A stretch of DNA of 64,000 bases from an uncultured Flavobacteriaceae bacterium (GTDB lineage Bacteria; Bacteroidota; Bacteroidia; Flavobacteriales; Flavobacteriaceae), in contig CANNGA010000001.1 in the NCBI GenBank assembly GCA_947504035.1, forward strand, positions 372,001 to 436,000, given 5' to 3'. Of the stretch, positions 28,655 to 38,991 are shown piece by piece. Position 1 is the stretch's first letter. The number at the start of each line of letters is the position of its first letter. Under the pieces are notes generated by a model. It was not told where the DNA came from. It saw only the letters and a list, made by a program, of their open reading frames with translations, and did not search any database. A program made the translations under genes and the position numbers.

Positions 28655-29701
28655 ATGAAAAAAGCGTACGATTATATTGTAGTAGGTAGAGGGCTGGCAG
28701 GTATTAACTTTTGTGAAGAATTAAGACGGCATGGGAAAACGTTTATTGTTTTCGATGACAATTCCCAAAAATCATCTACAGTGGCAGGAGGACTTTACAA
28801 CCCTGTAATTCTAAAGCGCTTTACAACGGTGTGGAAAAGTGAGTTGCAGCTAAAACTTGTTTTAGAACGCTACCAAGAATTAGAAGCACTTTTAAACGTT
28901 ACTTTAGACTATAAGCTGCCGGTATACCGAAAGTTTACGTCCATAGAAGAGCAGAATAATTGGTTCACAGCTTCCGATAAGCCGCGATTAACCCATTACT
29001 TAGCGCCTAAAATTAATTCCAATACCAATGCGGCCATTAAAGCACCATTTGGTTTAGGGGAGGTATTGCATACGGGAAGAATAGATGTTAAACGCTTATT
29101 AGAGGCCTACCATAATTTTTTAAATAAGCAAAATGCAATTGTTGAAGAAGCGTTTCACTACGCGAGTTTAGAACATTTAGAAACAGGTGTACGTTACAAA
29201 ACGATAGCAGCAAAACACATTGTTTTTGCAGAGGGCTATGGAGTGGTTAAAAATCCTTTTTTTGAACTGTCTACCTTTAGGCCAACGAAAGGGGAAGTGC
29301 TTACGATACATGCGCCAGACTTAAAACTTAACGGTGTCTTAAAAGGCCCTGTATTTCTTATTCCAATAGGTGCCGATTGTTATACGGTAGGGGCGACTTA
29401 TGAACGTGTAGATTTAAGTCATAACACCACAGAAAAAGCAGAACAGAAACTTTTAGAAGGCTTAGCGTCCTTAATAGATTGTCCTTTTACAATCGTAGAT
29501 CATGTGGCAGGTGTTCGTCCTACAGTTGCCGATAGACGACCTTTGGTAGGGCGCCATAAAGCGCATAAACACATATATCTATTAAATGGTTTAGGCACAC
29601 GAGGTGTTATGATAGGGCCAGACGTTGCCAAGCAGCTCTATGCGTTTATAACGCATAACGAACCGTTAGATCCCGAAATAGATATCGCACGTTTAGGGTA
29701 G
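28655..29701 (+). CDS. FAD-dependent amino-acid-oxidase-type oxidoreductase
   Basis: 348 residues from the ATG at 28655, where the FAD motif begins at once (YDYIVVGRGLAGINFCEELR). The frame is open upstream to 28556, but that extension is not FAD-domain-like. A TAAATTTG box (28641-28648) just ahead of 28655 would place the transcript start close to the ATG, favouring this start. The C terminus has the DAO-family segment VAGVRPTVADRRPLVGRH and GLGTRGVMIGPDVAKQL. The substrate is unknown. The converging DUF983 gene ends within its 3' end. Confidence 0.82.
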   Translation: MKKAYDYIVVGRGLAGINFCEELRRHGKTFIVFDDNSQKSSTVAGGLYNPVILKRFTTVWKSELQLKLVLERYQELEALLNVTLDYKLPVYRKFTSIEEQNNWFTASDKPRLTHYLAPKINSNTNAAIKAPFGLGEVLHTGRIDVKRLLEAYHNFLNKQNAIVEEAFHYASLEHLETGVRYKTIAAKHIVFAEGYGVVKNPFFELSTFRPTKGEVLTIHAPDLKLNGVLKGPVFLIPIGADCYTVGATYERVDLSHNTTEKAEQKLLEGLASLIDCPFTIVDHVAGVRPTVADRRPLVGRHKAHKHIYLLNGLGTRGVMIGPDVAKQLYAFITHNEPLDPEIDIARLG

Positions 29702-30091
29702 CTTTTTTTTAGCCTCTGCACGTGTTTTGTCATAGCTCATAAACATGTTAATCCAGATGTTTCTGGAAAGACGCATAATGATAGGCATAAAAGCGATAAG
29801 AGTGCCAACAATACTGGCAAAAGTAGCTGTTAAGCTTGCATTTAACAGTAAATTACTAACCACAAATGCAGCAACACCAAATGCAATACCCACGGCATAG
29901 CTCACATACATTGCTCCAAAAAAGAATGAAGGCTCAATGCGGTATTTGGTCATACAATGCGAACAACATTCATTAATTTTTAAAGTATCCATGAGTGCGT
30001 AGGGATTTTTGTTGGTATACATAGATTCCTGATGGCATTTAGGACAGTACCCTGTAAGTATACTATATAGTTTTGTTCCTTTTTTAAACAT
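29693..30091 (-). CDS. DUF983 family membrane protein
   Basis: 132 residues. The N terminus has a zinc-ribbon-like pair, GYCPKCHQE (about 14-22) and ECCSHCM (about 40-46), followed by two transmembrane helices (AMYVSYAVGIAFGVAAFVVSNLLL and ATFASIVGTLIAFMPIIMRL). It is a small inner-membrane protein of unknown function. Its 3' end overlaps the end of the convergent oxidoreductase gene by 9 bases. Confidence 0.85.
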   Translation of the reverse strand: MFKKGTKLYSILTGYCPKCHQESMYTNKNPYALMDTLKINECCSHCMTKYRIEPSFFFGAMYVSYAVGIAFGVAAFVVSNLLLNASLTATFASIVGTLIAFMPIIMRLSRNIWINMFMSYDKTRAEAKKKLP

Positions 30092-30178
30092 ATATTTTAA
30101 TGTATTTTTGCACGCATCGAACGCAGTACAAAAGTACCCGTTATATTTTAAACCTATTGTAACCTAAGTCACATTTTT

Positions 30179-32086
30179 ATGCTTAATATTCATAACTTAT
30201 CCATTTCATTTCAAGGCGAATACCTTTTTGAAGACATCACATTTAAGCTAGGAAATGGAGATCGCGTTGGTCTTATTGGAAAAAATGGTGCAGGAAAATC
30301 TACAATGCTTAAAATCTTATCTAAGGAGCTGGAGCCAGATTCTGGTCAGATAGCAGCAGATAAGGCTTTAAAAATAGGGTTTTTAAAACAGGATATCGAT
30401 TTTGTTTTAGGACGTACCGTACTAGAAGAAGCTTATGAAGCCTTTACTGAAATAAAAGCACTAGAAGCGAAGTTAGAATACATCAATACCCAATTGGCAG
30501 AACGTACCGATTACGAAAGTGAAGGGTATAACCAATTGATGATTGATTTAAACGATTTACAGCACCAATATGAAATTTTAGGTGGTTACAATTACCAAGG
30601 TAATACCGAAAAGATATTACAAGGTTTAGGTTTTAAACGTCCAGATTTTGACAAACTTACCGATACGTTTTCTGGAGGTTGGCGTATGCGTATAGAATTG
30701 GCAAAATTGTTATTGCAAGACAATGATATATTACTGTTAGATGAGCCTACCAACCACTTAGATATAGAATCTATTATATGGTTAGAAGGCTTTTTGAAAA
30801 ATTATTCAGGAGCAGTGGCTATAGTCTCTCACGATAAGATGTTTTTAGATAATGTAACCAATAGAACTATAGAAATTTCTTTAGGACGTATTTACGATTA
30901 CCCTAAGCCGTATACGAAATACTTGGTATTACGTAAAGAGCTTAGAGACCAGCAATTGGCCTCTCAAAAAAACCAGCAAAAGCAAATAGAGCAAACCGAA
31001 AAGCTTATCGAAAAGTTTAGGGCAAAAGCCTCTAAAGCAACGATGGCACAGTCTCTAATAAAGAAACTGGATAAGATAGACCGTATAGAAGTCGATGAAG
31101 ACGATAATAGTGTCATGACGCTTAATTTCCCCATATCTATAACACCCGGTAAAGTTGTTATTGAAGCAGAAGCCATTACGAAACGTTATGGTAATAATGA
31201 GGTTTTAAAAGCTGTAAACCTTATGATAGAACGGGATACTAAAACCGCTTTCGTTGGGCAAAATGGACAAGGTAAATCAACATTAGCTAAAATTATAGTT
31301 GGCGATATAAAGTATGAAGGGCATCTCAAATTAGGTCATAATGTGCAAGTTGGTTACTTTGCGCAAAACCAAGCAGAATATTTAGACGGGAATAAAACCG
31401 TTTTAGATACGATGATTGATGCTGCTAATGAAACAAATCGTAGTAAAGTACGAGATATATTAGGTTCTTTTTTGTTTAGAGGCGAAGAAGTGGATAAATA
31501 TGTGAAGGTGTTGTCTGGGGGGGAACGTAACCGATTGGCATTGGCTAAACTTATGTTACAGCCTTTTAATGTGCTTATTATGGATGAGCCTACCAACCAC
31601 TTAGACATTAAATCTAAAAATGTACTTAAAGACGCTTTAAAGCGTTTTGAAGGCACCTTACTTTTGGTATCCCACGATAGAGACTTTTTACAAGGACTTA
31701 CAGATACGGTTTATGAATTTAAAGACCATAAAATAAAGGAATATTTAGGCGATGTAGATTATTACTTAGAGAAGCGCCAAGTTGATAATTTAAGAGAGGT
31801 AGAGAAACGTACTGTAGTCGAAAAAGCACCTAAAGTTAAGAAGGAGCAATCGTATCAAGATCAGAAAAAAATAAAATCCCTAAACAACAAACTCAGTAAC
31901 ATCGAGTCTAAAATAAGCCAATTGGAAAAGGGGATTAAAGCCGATGATGTTGCGTTAGAAACAAATTATGATGCCACGGTTGCAGATCAAACATTTTTTG
32001 ATACCTACCAAGCCAAGAAAAAGGAATTACAAGAGCTTATGGCACAGTGGGAAAACATTCAGTTTGAGCTGGAAGAATTGTTATAA
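30179..32086 (+). CDS. ABC-F family ATPase
   Basis: 635 residues, two fused ATPase domains and no membrane segments. First domain: Walker A GKNGAGKST (about 34-42), signature FSGGWRMR, Walker B LLLDEPTNHLD. Second domain: GQNGQGKST, LSGGERNR, LIMDEPTNHLD. A charged linker (QLASQKNQQKQIEQTEKLIEKFRAKASKATMAQ) separates them, and a C-terminal coiled coil (about 570-635) ends the protein. ABC-F proteins act on the ribosome; this Uup/YbiT-like form is probably housekeeping rather than a resistance factor. Confidence 0.93.
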   Translation: MLNIHNLSISFQGEYLFEDITFKLGNGDRVGLIGKNGAGKSTMLKILSKELEPDSGQIAADKALKIGFLKQDIDFVLGRTVLEEAYEAFTEIKALEAKLEYINTQLAERTDYESEGYNQLMIDLNDLQHQYEILGGYNYQGNTEKILQGLGFKRPDFDKLTDTFSGGWRMRIELAKLLLQDNDILLLDEPTNHLDIESIIWLEGFLKNYSGAVAIVSHDKMFLDNVTNRTIEISLGRIYDYPKPYTKYLVLRKELRDQQLASQKNQQKQIEQTEKLIEKFRAKASKATMAQSLIKKLDKIDRIEVDEDDNSVMTLNFPISITPGKVVIEAEAITKRYGNNEVLKAVNLMIERDTKTAFVGQNGQGKSTLAKIIVGDIKYEGHLKLGHNVQVGYFAQNQAEYLDGNKTVLDTMIDAANETNRSKVRDILGSFLFRGEEVDKYVKVLSGGERNRLALAKLMLQPFNVLIMDEPTNHLDIKSKNVLKDALKRFEGTLLLVSHDRDFLQGLTDTVYEFKDHKIKEYLGDVDYYLEKRQVDNLREVEKRTVVEKAPKVKKEQSYQDQKKIKSLNNKLSNIESKISQLEKGIKADDVALETNYDATVADQTFFDTYQAKKKELQELMAQWENIQFELEELL

Positions 32087-32226
32087 TTCGTTAGAAAACA
32101 ATACGGTATGTATGTAAAATTCATATGTTAAAGTTTTAAAATTTAACAAAAAAAATTATTTTTCATACGGTATTGTAGTGTAATTTGTTGTTGTAAAATA
32201 AATACTAACCAAACAAATCAAATTAC

Positions 32227-32943
32227 ATGAAAACATCGTATTTAAAACACGCATTGGCCATTGCAGTATGTGTATTCTTTTTCACATCATGTGAAAAAGA
32301 AAACTTAGATCAAGAGGACAGTATTAACAATGTACTGCCAGAACAACTAGACCAATTTATCAATAATAATTTTTTAAATGAGATAGAAACTATTTCATTT
32401 GATGGTAAAACAATTCCTTTAGACGAGATTACAAATCTCGTCATGCTAGAAGAGGTTGAAAGTAAACTTAATAATGCCTACTATTCGCTATTTACAGAAA
32501 ATAAAGTGTATCTGTTTTCGGAAGATCAAATGACAAACGCAGAGTTTGATGTGTTTGTGAGAAATGAAGGCGCAGAAGATGCCGCAAGCGCAACAGGGAA
32601 AAACTCAAACTTTTTTGTTTTAGTCGACGTTTGGAATTTCCATGGCGGTAAAGGCGAAAGACGTAATTACAAACGTTATCATGACAGTAGGCAAGGCCGA
32701 GTATCTACACATCATTGGAATATGAGTGCAGGTTTCACAAATAAAGCAGGCAGTTACTTTTTTTCTAAAAGTGATTCAAAGAAAATAGCAACAGTAACAT
32801 TTTATAATTTTTTTAATAGAAGAGGTCCTCTTTTTTCAAAAACATTATTTTCAGGAACGAAAGAGGTTGGTATAGATAACTTATTTGGCGGTTATAATAA
32901 TACGATTTCGAGCCTTTCTGTTAGTCTAGATTTCTTAAAATAA
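32227..32943 (+). CDS. Lipoprotein with C-terminal crystallin-like motif, family unknown
   Basis: 238 residues. Signal with lipobox FFTSC (Cys21), an acidic N-terminal region, and a C-terminal half rich in His, Lys, Phe and Tyr. The end (VTFYNFFNRRGPLFSKTLFSG, then GYNNTISSLSVSL) resembles a beta/gamma-crystallin repeat, though I cannot confirm it. The layout matches the lipoprotein at 58188, including a D-G/R-G-K turn followed by an acidic helix. Single gene between the ABC-F gene and a terminator. Confidence 0.65.
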   Translation: MKTSYLKHALAIAVCVFFFTSCEKENLDQEDSINNVLPEQLDQFINNNFLNEIETISFDGKTIPLDEITNLVMLEEVESKLNNAYYSLFTENKVYLFSEDQMTNAEFDVFVRNEGAEDAASATGKNSNFFVLVDVWNFHGGKGERRNYKRYHDSRQGRVSTHHWNMSAGFTNKAGSYFFSKSDSKKIATVTFYNFFNRRGPLFSKTLFSGTKEVGIDNLFGGYNNTISSLSVSLDFLK

Positions 32944-33000
32944 ATAGACAAAGTACACTAGAGGCATTTAAGTCGTGAAATAACTTATAATGCTTAATTT

Positions 33001-33038
33001 AGGTCTAATCTTTAACAAAAAGATTAGACCTTTTTTTT
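33001..33038 (+). terminator. Rho-independent terminator
   Basis: A 13-bp perfect stem (33001-33013 with 33019-33031), loop AACAA, followed by eight T. It ends the preceding lipoprotein gene. Confidence 0.9.
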
Positions 33039-33136
33039 ACTGAAATACAGGCGACATAGTTTATTTTTGTTAAGCTTGATTTTGTGTCAAATTTCGTTTG
33101 CATAAAGCGGGCTAAATACATGTTAACCCATCATTT

Positions 33137-34294
33137 ATGCGTAAAATTATACTCTCTTGTATTGGAGTGCTATTCATTGTAATGGCTGTGTTATTTGGAA
33201 AAAAAATAGAAAACCTTAAAAAAAAGGAAAAACCAGTATCAGAAAAAGTGATTCAAACGGTATTTACAGATACCATTCAAAATGAAGCCGTAACCATTGT
33301 AATACCTGCAAATGGGAGTTTAGTAGCAAAACGTCGTGTGCGTCTTTTTTCAGAAGTCCAAGGGATTTTTAAAACAGGAAAGAAACTCTTCAAAGTAGGT
33401 CAAACCTATACAAAAGGTGAAGCGTTAATTAGAATAGATGCTTCAGAATATTACGCAAGTGTTCAAGCGTCTAAAAGCAATCTGTACAATGCTATCGTTG
33501 GGGTTATGCCCGATTTAAAATTAGATTTTCCCGATGTACACCCCAAGTGGCAGGCTTATCTAAAAGAGTTCAATTTAGAACGCACAACGCCAAAGTTACC
33601 CAATATGACTTCAGATAAAGAAAACTATTTTATCACAGGTCGTGGTATTTTGTCAAGTTATTACAATGTTAAAAATTTAGAACAACGTTTGGCTAAGTAT
33701 GTCATACGTGCCCCCTTTACAGGTATACTTACAGAAACTTTAGTAAGCGAAGGCGCCTTGGTGAGAAATGGTCAAAACTTAGGTGCGTTTATAGCGCCTG
33801 CTGTTTTTGAAATGGAAGTGGCACTGGCTAAAAACTATGCCGATTTTTTAAAAGTAGGAGCGCCAGTAACGTTGTATGACCTGGAAGGCAGTAAAAGCTA
33901 TTTAGGACATGTCTCGCGAATTAACGGGCGTATAGATGTGGAAACACAAACCCTAACAGCATTTATAGAGGTAAAGGATAGCCGTTTAAAAGAAGGGATG
34001 TATTTAGAAGCCCGATTAAATGCAAAAGAAGAACCACATGCTATAGAGATAGAACGTGGACTTTTACAAGAAGGACAACGCATTTTTGTGGTAAGAGATA
34101 CTGTTCTAGATGTCTTGGATGTAGAACCCGTTTATTTTTCAGAGACTAAAGTTGTCTTAAAAGGGGTGCCTAATGGTACTGTTGTTTTAAAACAACCTGT
34201 ACCTGGTGCTTATGCAGGTATGGTTGTACAGCCCTACAGTTCTAAGAAAAGACAGCACCATAAGGCGGTAAAAGCAGATCAAACTTCTAAATAG
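33137..34294 (+). CDS. RND efflux periplasmic adaptor (HlyD/MFP family)
   Basis: 385 residues. One N-terminal membrane anchor (IILSCIGVLFIVMAVLFG), then the lipoyl-like half motif IPANGSLVAKRRVRLFSEVQGIF, a short alpha-helical hairpin, the return half-motif YVIRAPFTGILTETLVSEGALVRNGQNLGAF and beta-barrel segments. It bridges the inner-membrane pump and the outer-membrane channel. It ends 2 bases before the pump gene, so the two are co-translated. Confidence 0.9.
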   Translation: MRKIILSCIGVLFIVMAVLFGKKIENLKKKEKPVSEKVIQTVFTDTIQNEAVTIVIPANGSLVAKRRVRLFSEVQGIFKTGKKLFKVGQTYTKGEALIRIDASEYYASVQASKSNLYNAIVGVMPDLKLDFPDVHPKWQAYLKEFNLERTTPKLPNMTSDKENYFITGRGILSSYYNVKNLEQRLAKYVIRAPFTGILTETLVSEGALVRNGQNLGAFIAPAVFEMEVALAKNYADFLKVGAPVTLYDLEGSKSYLGHVSRINGRIDVETQTLTAFIEVKDSRLKEGMYLEARLNAKEEPHAIEIERGLLQEGQRIFVVRDTVLDVLDVEPVYFSETKVVLKGVPNGTVVLKQPVPGAYAGMVVQPYSSKKRQHHKAVKADQTSK

Positions 34295-34296
34295 GT

Positions 34297-37200
34297 ATGA
34301 GACGATTAATAGCCTACTTTATAAAGCATAGCGTAGCAGTAAACGTTGTTGTAATCGCGTTTTTAATCTTCGGGTTCTTGGGAGCTTACAAATTAAAATC
34401 TTCATTTTTCCCTTTAGTCGATTCTAAAATTATTAGTATTTCTGTGAGTTACCCTGGGGCTTCACCTCAGGAGATTGAAGAAGGGATTGTCCTTAAAATA
34501 GAAGATAATTTAAAAGGGCTTAATGGTGTGGAACGTGTAACGTCTACATCAAACGAAAATAGCGGAAGAATTACCGTTGAGATTGCGAAAGGCAAAGCGA
34601 TAGATTTTATGTTGCTAGAAGTAAAGAACGCCGTAGATCGCGTGCCTTCATTTCCAGCAGGAATGGAACCCTTAATTGTTGCAAAGCAAGAGGCGTTAAG
34701 GCCTACACTAACATTTTCTATAAGTGGTACAGATGTTCCGTTAGCCACGCTAAAAGCTATAGGCCGCCAGGTAGAAAACGATCTCCGAGCTATAGAAGGC
34801 ATCTCTCAGATTGAAATAAGAGGGTATCCTGAAGAAGAAATTGAAATTGCAATACATGAAACCAGTCTGCTGGCCTATAATTTGTCTTTTCAAGACATCA
34901 CTACAGCGATTAACCAATCGAATCTTATTACAACGGGTGGAACTATAAAAACAAATACAGAAGAATATCTTATTCGTGCCAATTCTAGAGCGTATTATGC
35001 CGAAGGCTTATCAAATTTAGTCTTGAAAGCTGATGCTTCGGGACGTATCGTCACCTTAAAAGAAGTCGCGACAGTAAGAGATCGTTTTTCTGAAACACCA
35101 AATGCCAATTATTTTAATGGAAAACTGTCTATAAACGTTACCATTACCAGTACCAATACAGAGGATTTAATCTCTTCGGCTGATAAAGCCAAAGCCTACA
35201 TCAAAACATTTAATGCGAAATACGATAACGTACAACTTAATGTGGTACGAGATCTCTCTATAACTTTAGTGCAGCGTACAGAACTGCTAACCGAAAATGC
35301 CATTATTGGAATGCTTTTGGTGCTTTTGTTTTTGTCTGTTTTTCTCAATACGCGTTTGGCATTTTGGGTTGCTTTTGGATTGCCTGTAGCCTTTCTAGGA
35401 ATGTTTATGTTTGCAGGATATTTTAATGTAACTATTAATGTGTTGTCTTTGTTTGGGATGATTATCGTAATAGGCATATTGGTAGACGATGGCATTGTGA
35501 TTGCCGAGAATATATACCAGCAGTACGAACAAGGCAAATCACCAAGGCAAGCTGCTATAGATGGTGTTATGGAAGTGCTGCCCGCTATTATTTCTGCAAT
35601 ACTTACCACCATATTAGCCTTTTCCATTTTCTTGTTTTTAGACGGCCGTATAGGTGAGTTTTTTGGTGAGGTTTCTGTTGTTGTGATCTTAACATTGGTA
35701 GTCTCTTTGGTGGAGGCATTGGTTATCTTGCCAGCGCATTTAGCACATTCTAAAGCATTAAAAACACAAGAAAAAATTTTAAAAACAGGGCTTGCAGGTA
35801 TTTTGCAACGGTTGTTTTTAAAATTAAGACATATCAATACGTTTGGAGACCGTATAATGGTGTGGTTACGAGATCGCCTTTACAGTCCAGCATTGCGGTT
35901 CGCTTTAAAATACAAACTGTTAACGTTTTCTTTTTTTATCGTATTCTTTATACTAACCAAAGCGAGTTTTTCTGGAGGAATTATAAGGGGCGCTTTTTTT
36001 CCACGAATAGCAAGCGATCGCGTTACCATTACATTACATATGCCTAATGGCACAAATGCAAAGGTGACTGATAGTATTATTAGCCATATTGAAGCTGAGG
36101 CTATAGCGGTTACAAACAAAATTCATAATACTTATTTTGGGAGTGATGCGACACCACATTTAGTAGAAAATATGATTCGTAAAATTGGGCCCGGTGCTGC
36201 TACAGCACGATTAGAGATTAATTTATTGCCAGGCGAAAAACGGCCTAATGCGATAACAGCAGGATTGGTTACGAATCGCATACGCAATCGTGTAGGTCCT
36301 GTTTATGGGGTAGAGAGTTTGGTTTATGGCAGCGGTGGTAATTTTGGCGGACAACCAGTGTCGGTGTCGTTATTAGGTAATACGATTGAGGAGTTAAAAG
36401 CGGTGAAGCAGGAGTTAAAACAGCGTTTAGAAGCCAATAGTTTACTTAAAGATGTCGCAGACAATGATCCTGATGGGATTAAAGAAATACGATTACAACT
36501 TAACGGTAAAGCACATGCGCTAGGCTTACGCTTAAATACTGTTATGGCGCAGGTACGAGCCGCATTTTTTGGGGCGCAAGCACAGCGTTTTCAGCGTGGA
36601 CAGGATGAGATTAGGGTGTGGGTAAGGTACGACCGAAGCAACAGGACATCGATTCAGAATTTAGAACAAATGCGAATTCTTACACCAAAAGGTGCACGTG
36701 TGCCTTTAAAAGAAATTGCCAGTTATAGTATCGTAAGAGGTGATGTCGCTATTAATCACTTAGATGGGCAGCGCGAAATACAAATCTCGGCAGACATTAA
36801 AGATCCTAAAAAAACAAGTGCTACAGATGTTATGGCAGAGATTAGAGATGAGATCATGCCAGAACTTTTAGCCAAGTACCCTACTGTAACACCATCTTAC
36901 GAAGGGCAAAACAGAGAACGTTTGAAACTCATGAAATCTCTGGGGCCTGTAGGTCTAATAGTTATCGTATGCATCTATATTGTCATTGCATTCACATTTA
37001 GAAGCTATTCACAGCCTTTGTTATTGTTGCTACTCATACCTTTTAGTTTACCTGCTGTGGCTTGGGGGCACTGGGTTCACGATTTTCCATTGAATATTTT
37101 GTCATTATTAGGCATTATAGCGCTCATTGGAATTATGGTTAATGATGGTTTGGTCTTAATTGGTAAGTTTAATGCGAACCTGAAAGAAGGTATGCTGTTC

Positions 37201-37518
37201 GATACGGCTTTATATGAAGCAGGGCGTTCACGATTTAGAGCTATATTTTTAACCTCTATAACGACTGTAGCAGGATTAGCACCATTAATTTTTGAAGAAA
37301 GTCGACAGGCGCAATTTTTAATCCCTATGGCAGTATCTATTGCTTATGGTATTGGTTTTGCGACCGTATTAACCCTATTAGTACTCCCTTTATTTTTGGC
37401 TTTTAGTAATAGTGTGAAGCGTATGGCGAAATGGTTATGGACGAATGCGCCTGTGTCCAAAGAAGAAGTAGAACGTGTTGTTAAAACTAAAGCAGAAGAT
37501 GATATGTATGAGGTCTAG
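34297..37518 (+). CDS. RND superfamily efflux pump permease
   Basis: 1073 residues, the normal length for an AcrB/MdtB-type pump with 12 transmembrane helices and two large periplasmic loops. The start MRRLIAYFIKHSVAVNVVVIAFLIFG and the TM4 proton-relay segment GILVDDGIVIAENIY are typical; the second half repeats the layout (GIMVNDGLVLIGKFN). It uses the proton gradient to export substrates, which cannot be predicted here. Middle gene of the three-gene efflux operon. Confidence 0.94.
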   Translation: MRRLIAYFIKHSVAVNVVVIAFLIFGFLGAYKLKSSFFPLVDSKIISISVSYPGASPQEIEEGIVLKIEDNLKGLNGVERVTSTSNENSGRITVEIAKGKAIDFMLLEVKNAVDRVPSFPAGMEPLIVAKQEALRPTLTFSISGTDVPLATLKAIGRQVENDLRAIEGISQIEIRGYPEEEIEIAIHETSLLAYNLSFQDITTAINQSNLITTGGTIKTNTEEYLIRANSRAYYAEGLSNLVLKADASGRIVTLKEVATVRDRFSETPNANYFNGKLSINVTITSTNTEDLISSADKAKAYIKTFNAKYDNVQLNVVRDLSITLVQRTELLTENAIIGMLLVLLFLSVFLNTRLAFWVAFGLPVAFLGMFMFAGYFNVTINVLSLFGMIIVIGILVDDGIVIAENIYQQYEQGKSPRQAAIDGVMEVLPAIISAILTTILAFSIFLFLDGRIGEFFGEVSVVVILTLVVSLVEALVILPAHLAHSKALKTQEKILKTGLAGILQRLFLKLRHINTFGDRIMVWLRDRLYSPALRFALKYKLLTFSFFIVFFILTKASFSGGIIRGAFFPRIASDRVTITLHMPNGTNAKVTDSIISHIEAEAIAVTNKIHNTYFGSDATPHLVENMIRKIGPGAATARLEINLLPGEKRPNAITAGLVTNRIRNRVGPVYGVESLVYGSGGNFGGQPVSVSLLGNTIEELKAVKQELKQRLEANSLLKDVADNDPDGIKEIRLQLNGKAHALGLRLNTVMAQVRAAFFGAQAQRFQRGQDEIRVWVRYDRSNRTSIQNLEQMRILTPKGARVPLKEIASYSIVRGDVAINHLDGQREIQISADIKDPKKTSATDVMAEIRDEIMPELLAKYPTVTPSYEGQNRERLKLMKSLGPVGLIVIVCIYIVIAFTFRSYSQPLLLLLLIPFSLPAVAWGHWVHDFPLNILSLLGIIALIGIMVNDGLVLIGKFNANLKEGMLFDTALYEAGRSRFRAIFLTSITTVAGLAPLIFEESRQAQFLIPMAVSIAYGIGFATVLTLLVLPLFLAFSNSVKRMAKWLWTNAPVSKEEVERVVKTKAEDDMYEV

Positions 37519-37568
37519 GTTGAAATGTGTAGTCCTAAGATTAGGAGGCAATAGATAAAATAAAAAGC

Positions 37569-38888
37569 ATGAAACGTCAATATTACATAGCAATTAGTGT
37601 CATTTTAGTAGGGTTGTTTTTAGAAGCGCAAACGGTTTTAACACCAGAAGATGCGATGGCTTTAGCATTAAAGCACAATTACGATATACAGGTGTCTCGA
37701 CGACAGGTTGCTATTTCTAAGAACAATGCACATGTGCTCAATTCTGGATATTTGCCCTCTTTAAGCGGAACTGCGGGGGGGAGCATAGACCAGCAAAATA
37801 CAGAAGGACAACTGGCCAATGGCGATACACGTATTGCGAATGGTGTAGAAACCCGAAGGTATAATGCTGCGGTGAATTTAAATTACACCCTTTTTGATGG
37901 CTTGGGGCGGCTTTACAATTATAAACGTTTAAAAGAAGCGTATCACTTGTCTACATTAGAGGCCAGACAAACTATAGAAACTACATTGTTACAGTTGTTT
38001 ACCGTGTATTATACGGTAGCACAATTAACTGAAAATGCGGAGGTATTAGAAGAAGCATCAACCATTTCAGCAGAACGCGTATTACGGGCGAAGTATCAGT
38101 TTGAGTATGGACAAACGACAAAACTGGAGGTTTTAAATGCGATGGTAGATCTAAATAACGATAGCATTAATCTTATCAATGCTAAGCAACAACTTAGTAA
38201 TGCCAAGCATGATCTTAATTTTATTTTAGGACAAGCGATAGAAGAGGAGGTGGCAGTGACTACAGCGGTTAACTTTTTGAAAACCTTGGAAAAGGAAGTG
38301 CTTTTAGAGAAGGTGAAATTGCAAAATGCACGTTTATTACAAGCCGAACGGCACCTCGCAATTCGGCAATTTGATGTTAAAACAACAAGAGCTCAATTTT
38401 TACCAACTGTAGGCCTCTTAGGATCTTATGGTTGGAATGAGGCTTCTAATAATAATCCTTTAGCGTTTTTACTTCAAAATACAAATTCTGGTGTATCGGC
38501 AGGTGTCAATTTATCGTGGAATTTATTTGATGGCGGCAGTTCGCGTACTAGGACAAAGAATGCTAAAATTAATTTAGAGATTCAAAAACTTCAAAACGAG
38601 CAGGTTTTAAATGAGGTGCTGCGTAATTTTAGTAACGCTTGGACCGATTATCAAAACAAGCGTGCCATATATCATATCCAAGCTACGACTATTGCCACCG
38701 CAAAAGTGAATTTTGAGAGAACTCTAGAACAATTTAAATTAGGACAGGTTAATTCCATTGCATTTCGACAAGCTCAGATTAACCTTACTACAGTCCAGTT
38801 GCAGCAAAATCAAACAAAGTATACTGCAAAAATAGCGGAGTTAGAAGTGTTAAGAATTGCAGGTGATTTACTGAATATCGATATTTAA
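37569..38888 (+). CDS. TolC-family outer-membrane efflux protein
   Basis: 439 residues. Signal peptide (ISVILVGLFLEAQT), then the paired repeat structure of TolC: LTPEDAMALALKHNYDIQVSRRQVAISKNN near the N terminus and a second helical repeat near residues 260-300, each preceded by amphipathic beta strands (LNYTLFDG and LSWNLFDGG). It forms the trimeric outer-membrane tunnel. It lies 50 bases after the RND pump gene and completes the tripartite system. Confidence 0.92.
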   Translation: MKRQYYIAISVILVGLFLEAQTVLTPEDAMALALKHNYDIQVSRRQVAISKNNAHVLNSGYLPSLSGTAGGSIDQQNTEGQLANGDTRIANGVETRRYNAAVNLNYTLFDGLGRLYNYKRLKEAYHLSTLEARQTIETTLLQLFTVYYTVAQLTENAEVLEEASTISAERVLRAKYQFEYGQTTKLEVLNAMVDLNNDSINLINAKQQLSNAKHDLNFILGQAIEEEVAVTTAVNFLKTLEKEVLLEKVKLQNARLLQAERHLAIRQFDVKTTRAQFLPTVGLLGSYGWNEASNNNPLAFLLQNTNSGVSAGVNLSWNLFDGGSSRTRTKNAKINLEIQKLQNEQVLNEVLRNFSNAWTDYQNKRAIYHIQATTIATAKVNFERTLEQFKLGQVNSIAFRQAQINLTTVQLQQNQTKYTAKIAELEVLRIAGDLLNIDI

Positions 38889-38991
38889 AAAAAATAAATG
38901 TTAAAATTTAAAGCGTTTCATCGATAAAAATAGTTTTTCATCTAATAAGTTGCTAAGTTCGCTAAGAATTAATCCCCAAGCAACCTCAAGA

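Noticed and set aside
30179-32086. Antibiotic-resistance role for the ABC-F protein
   Set aside because: Length and motifs fit the general housekeeping ABC-F type; nothing in the neighbourhood suggests resistance.
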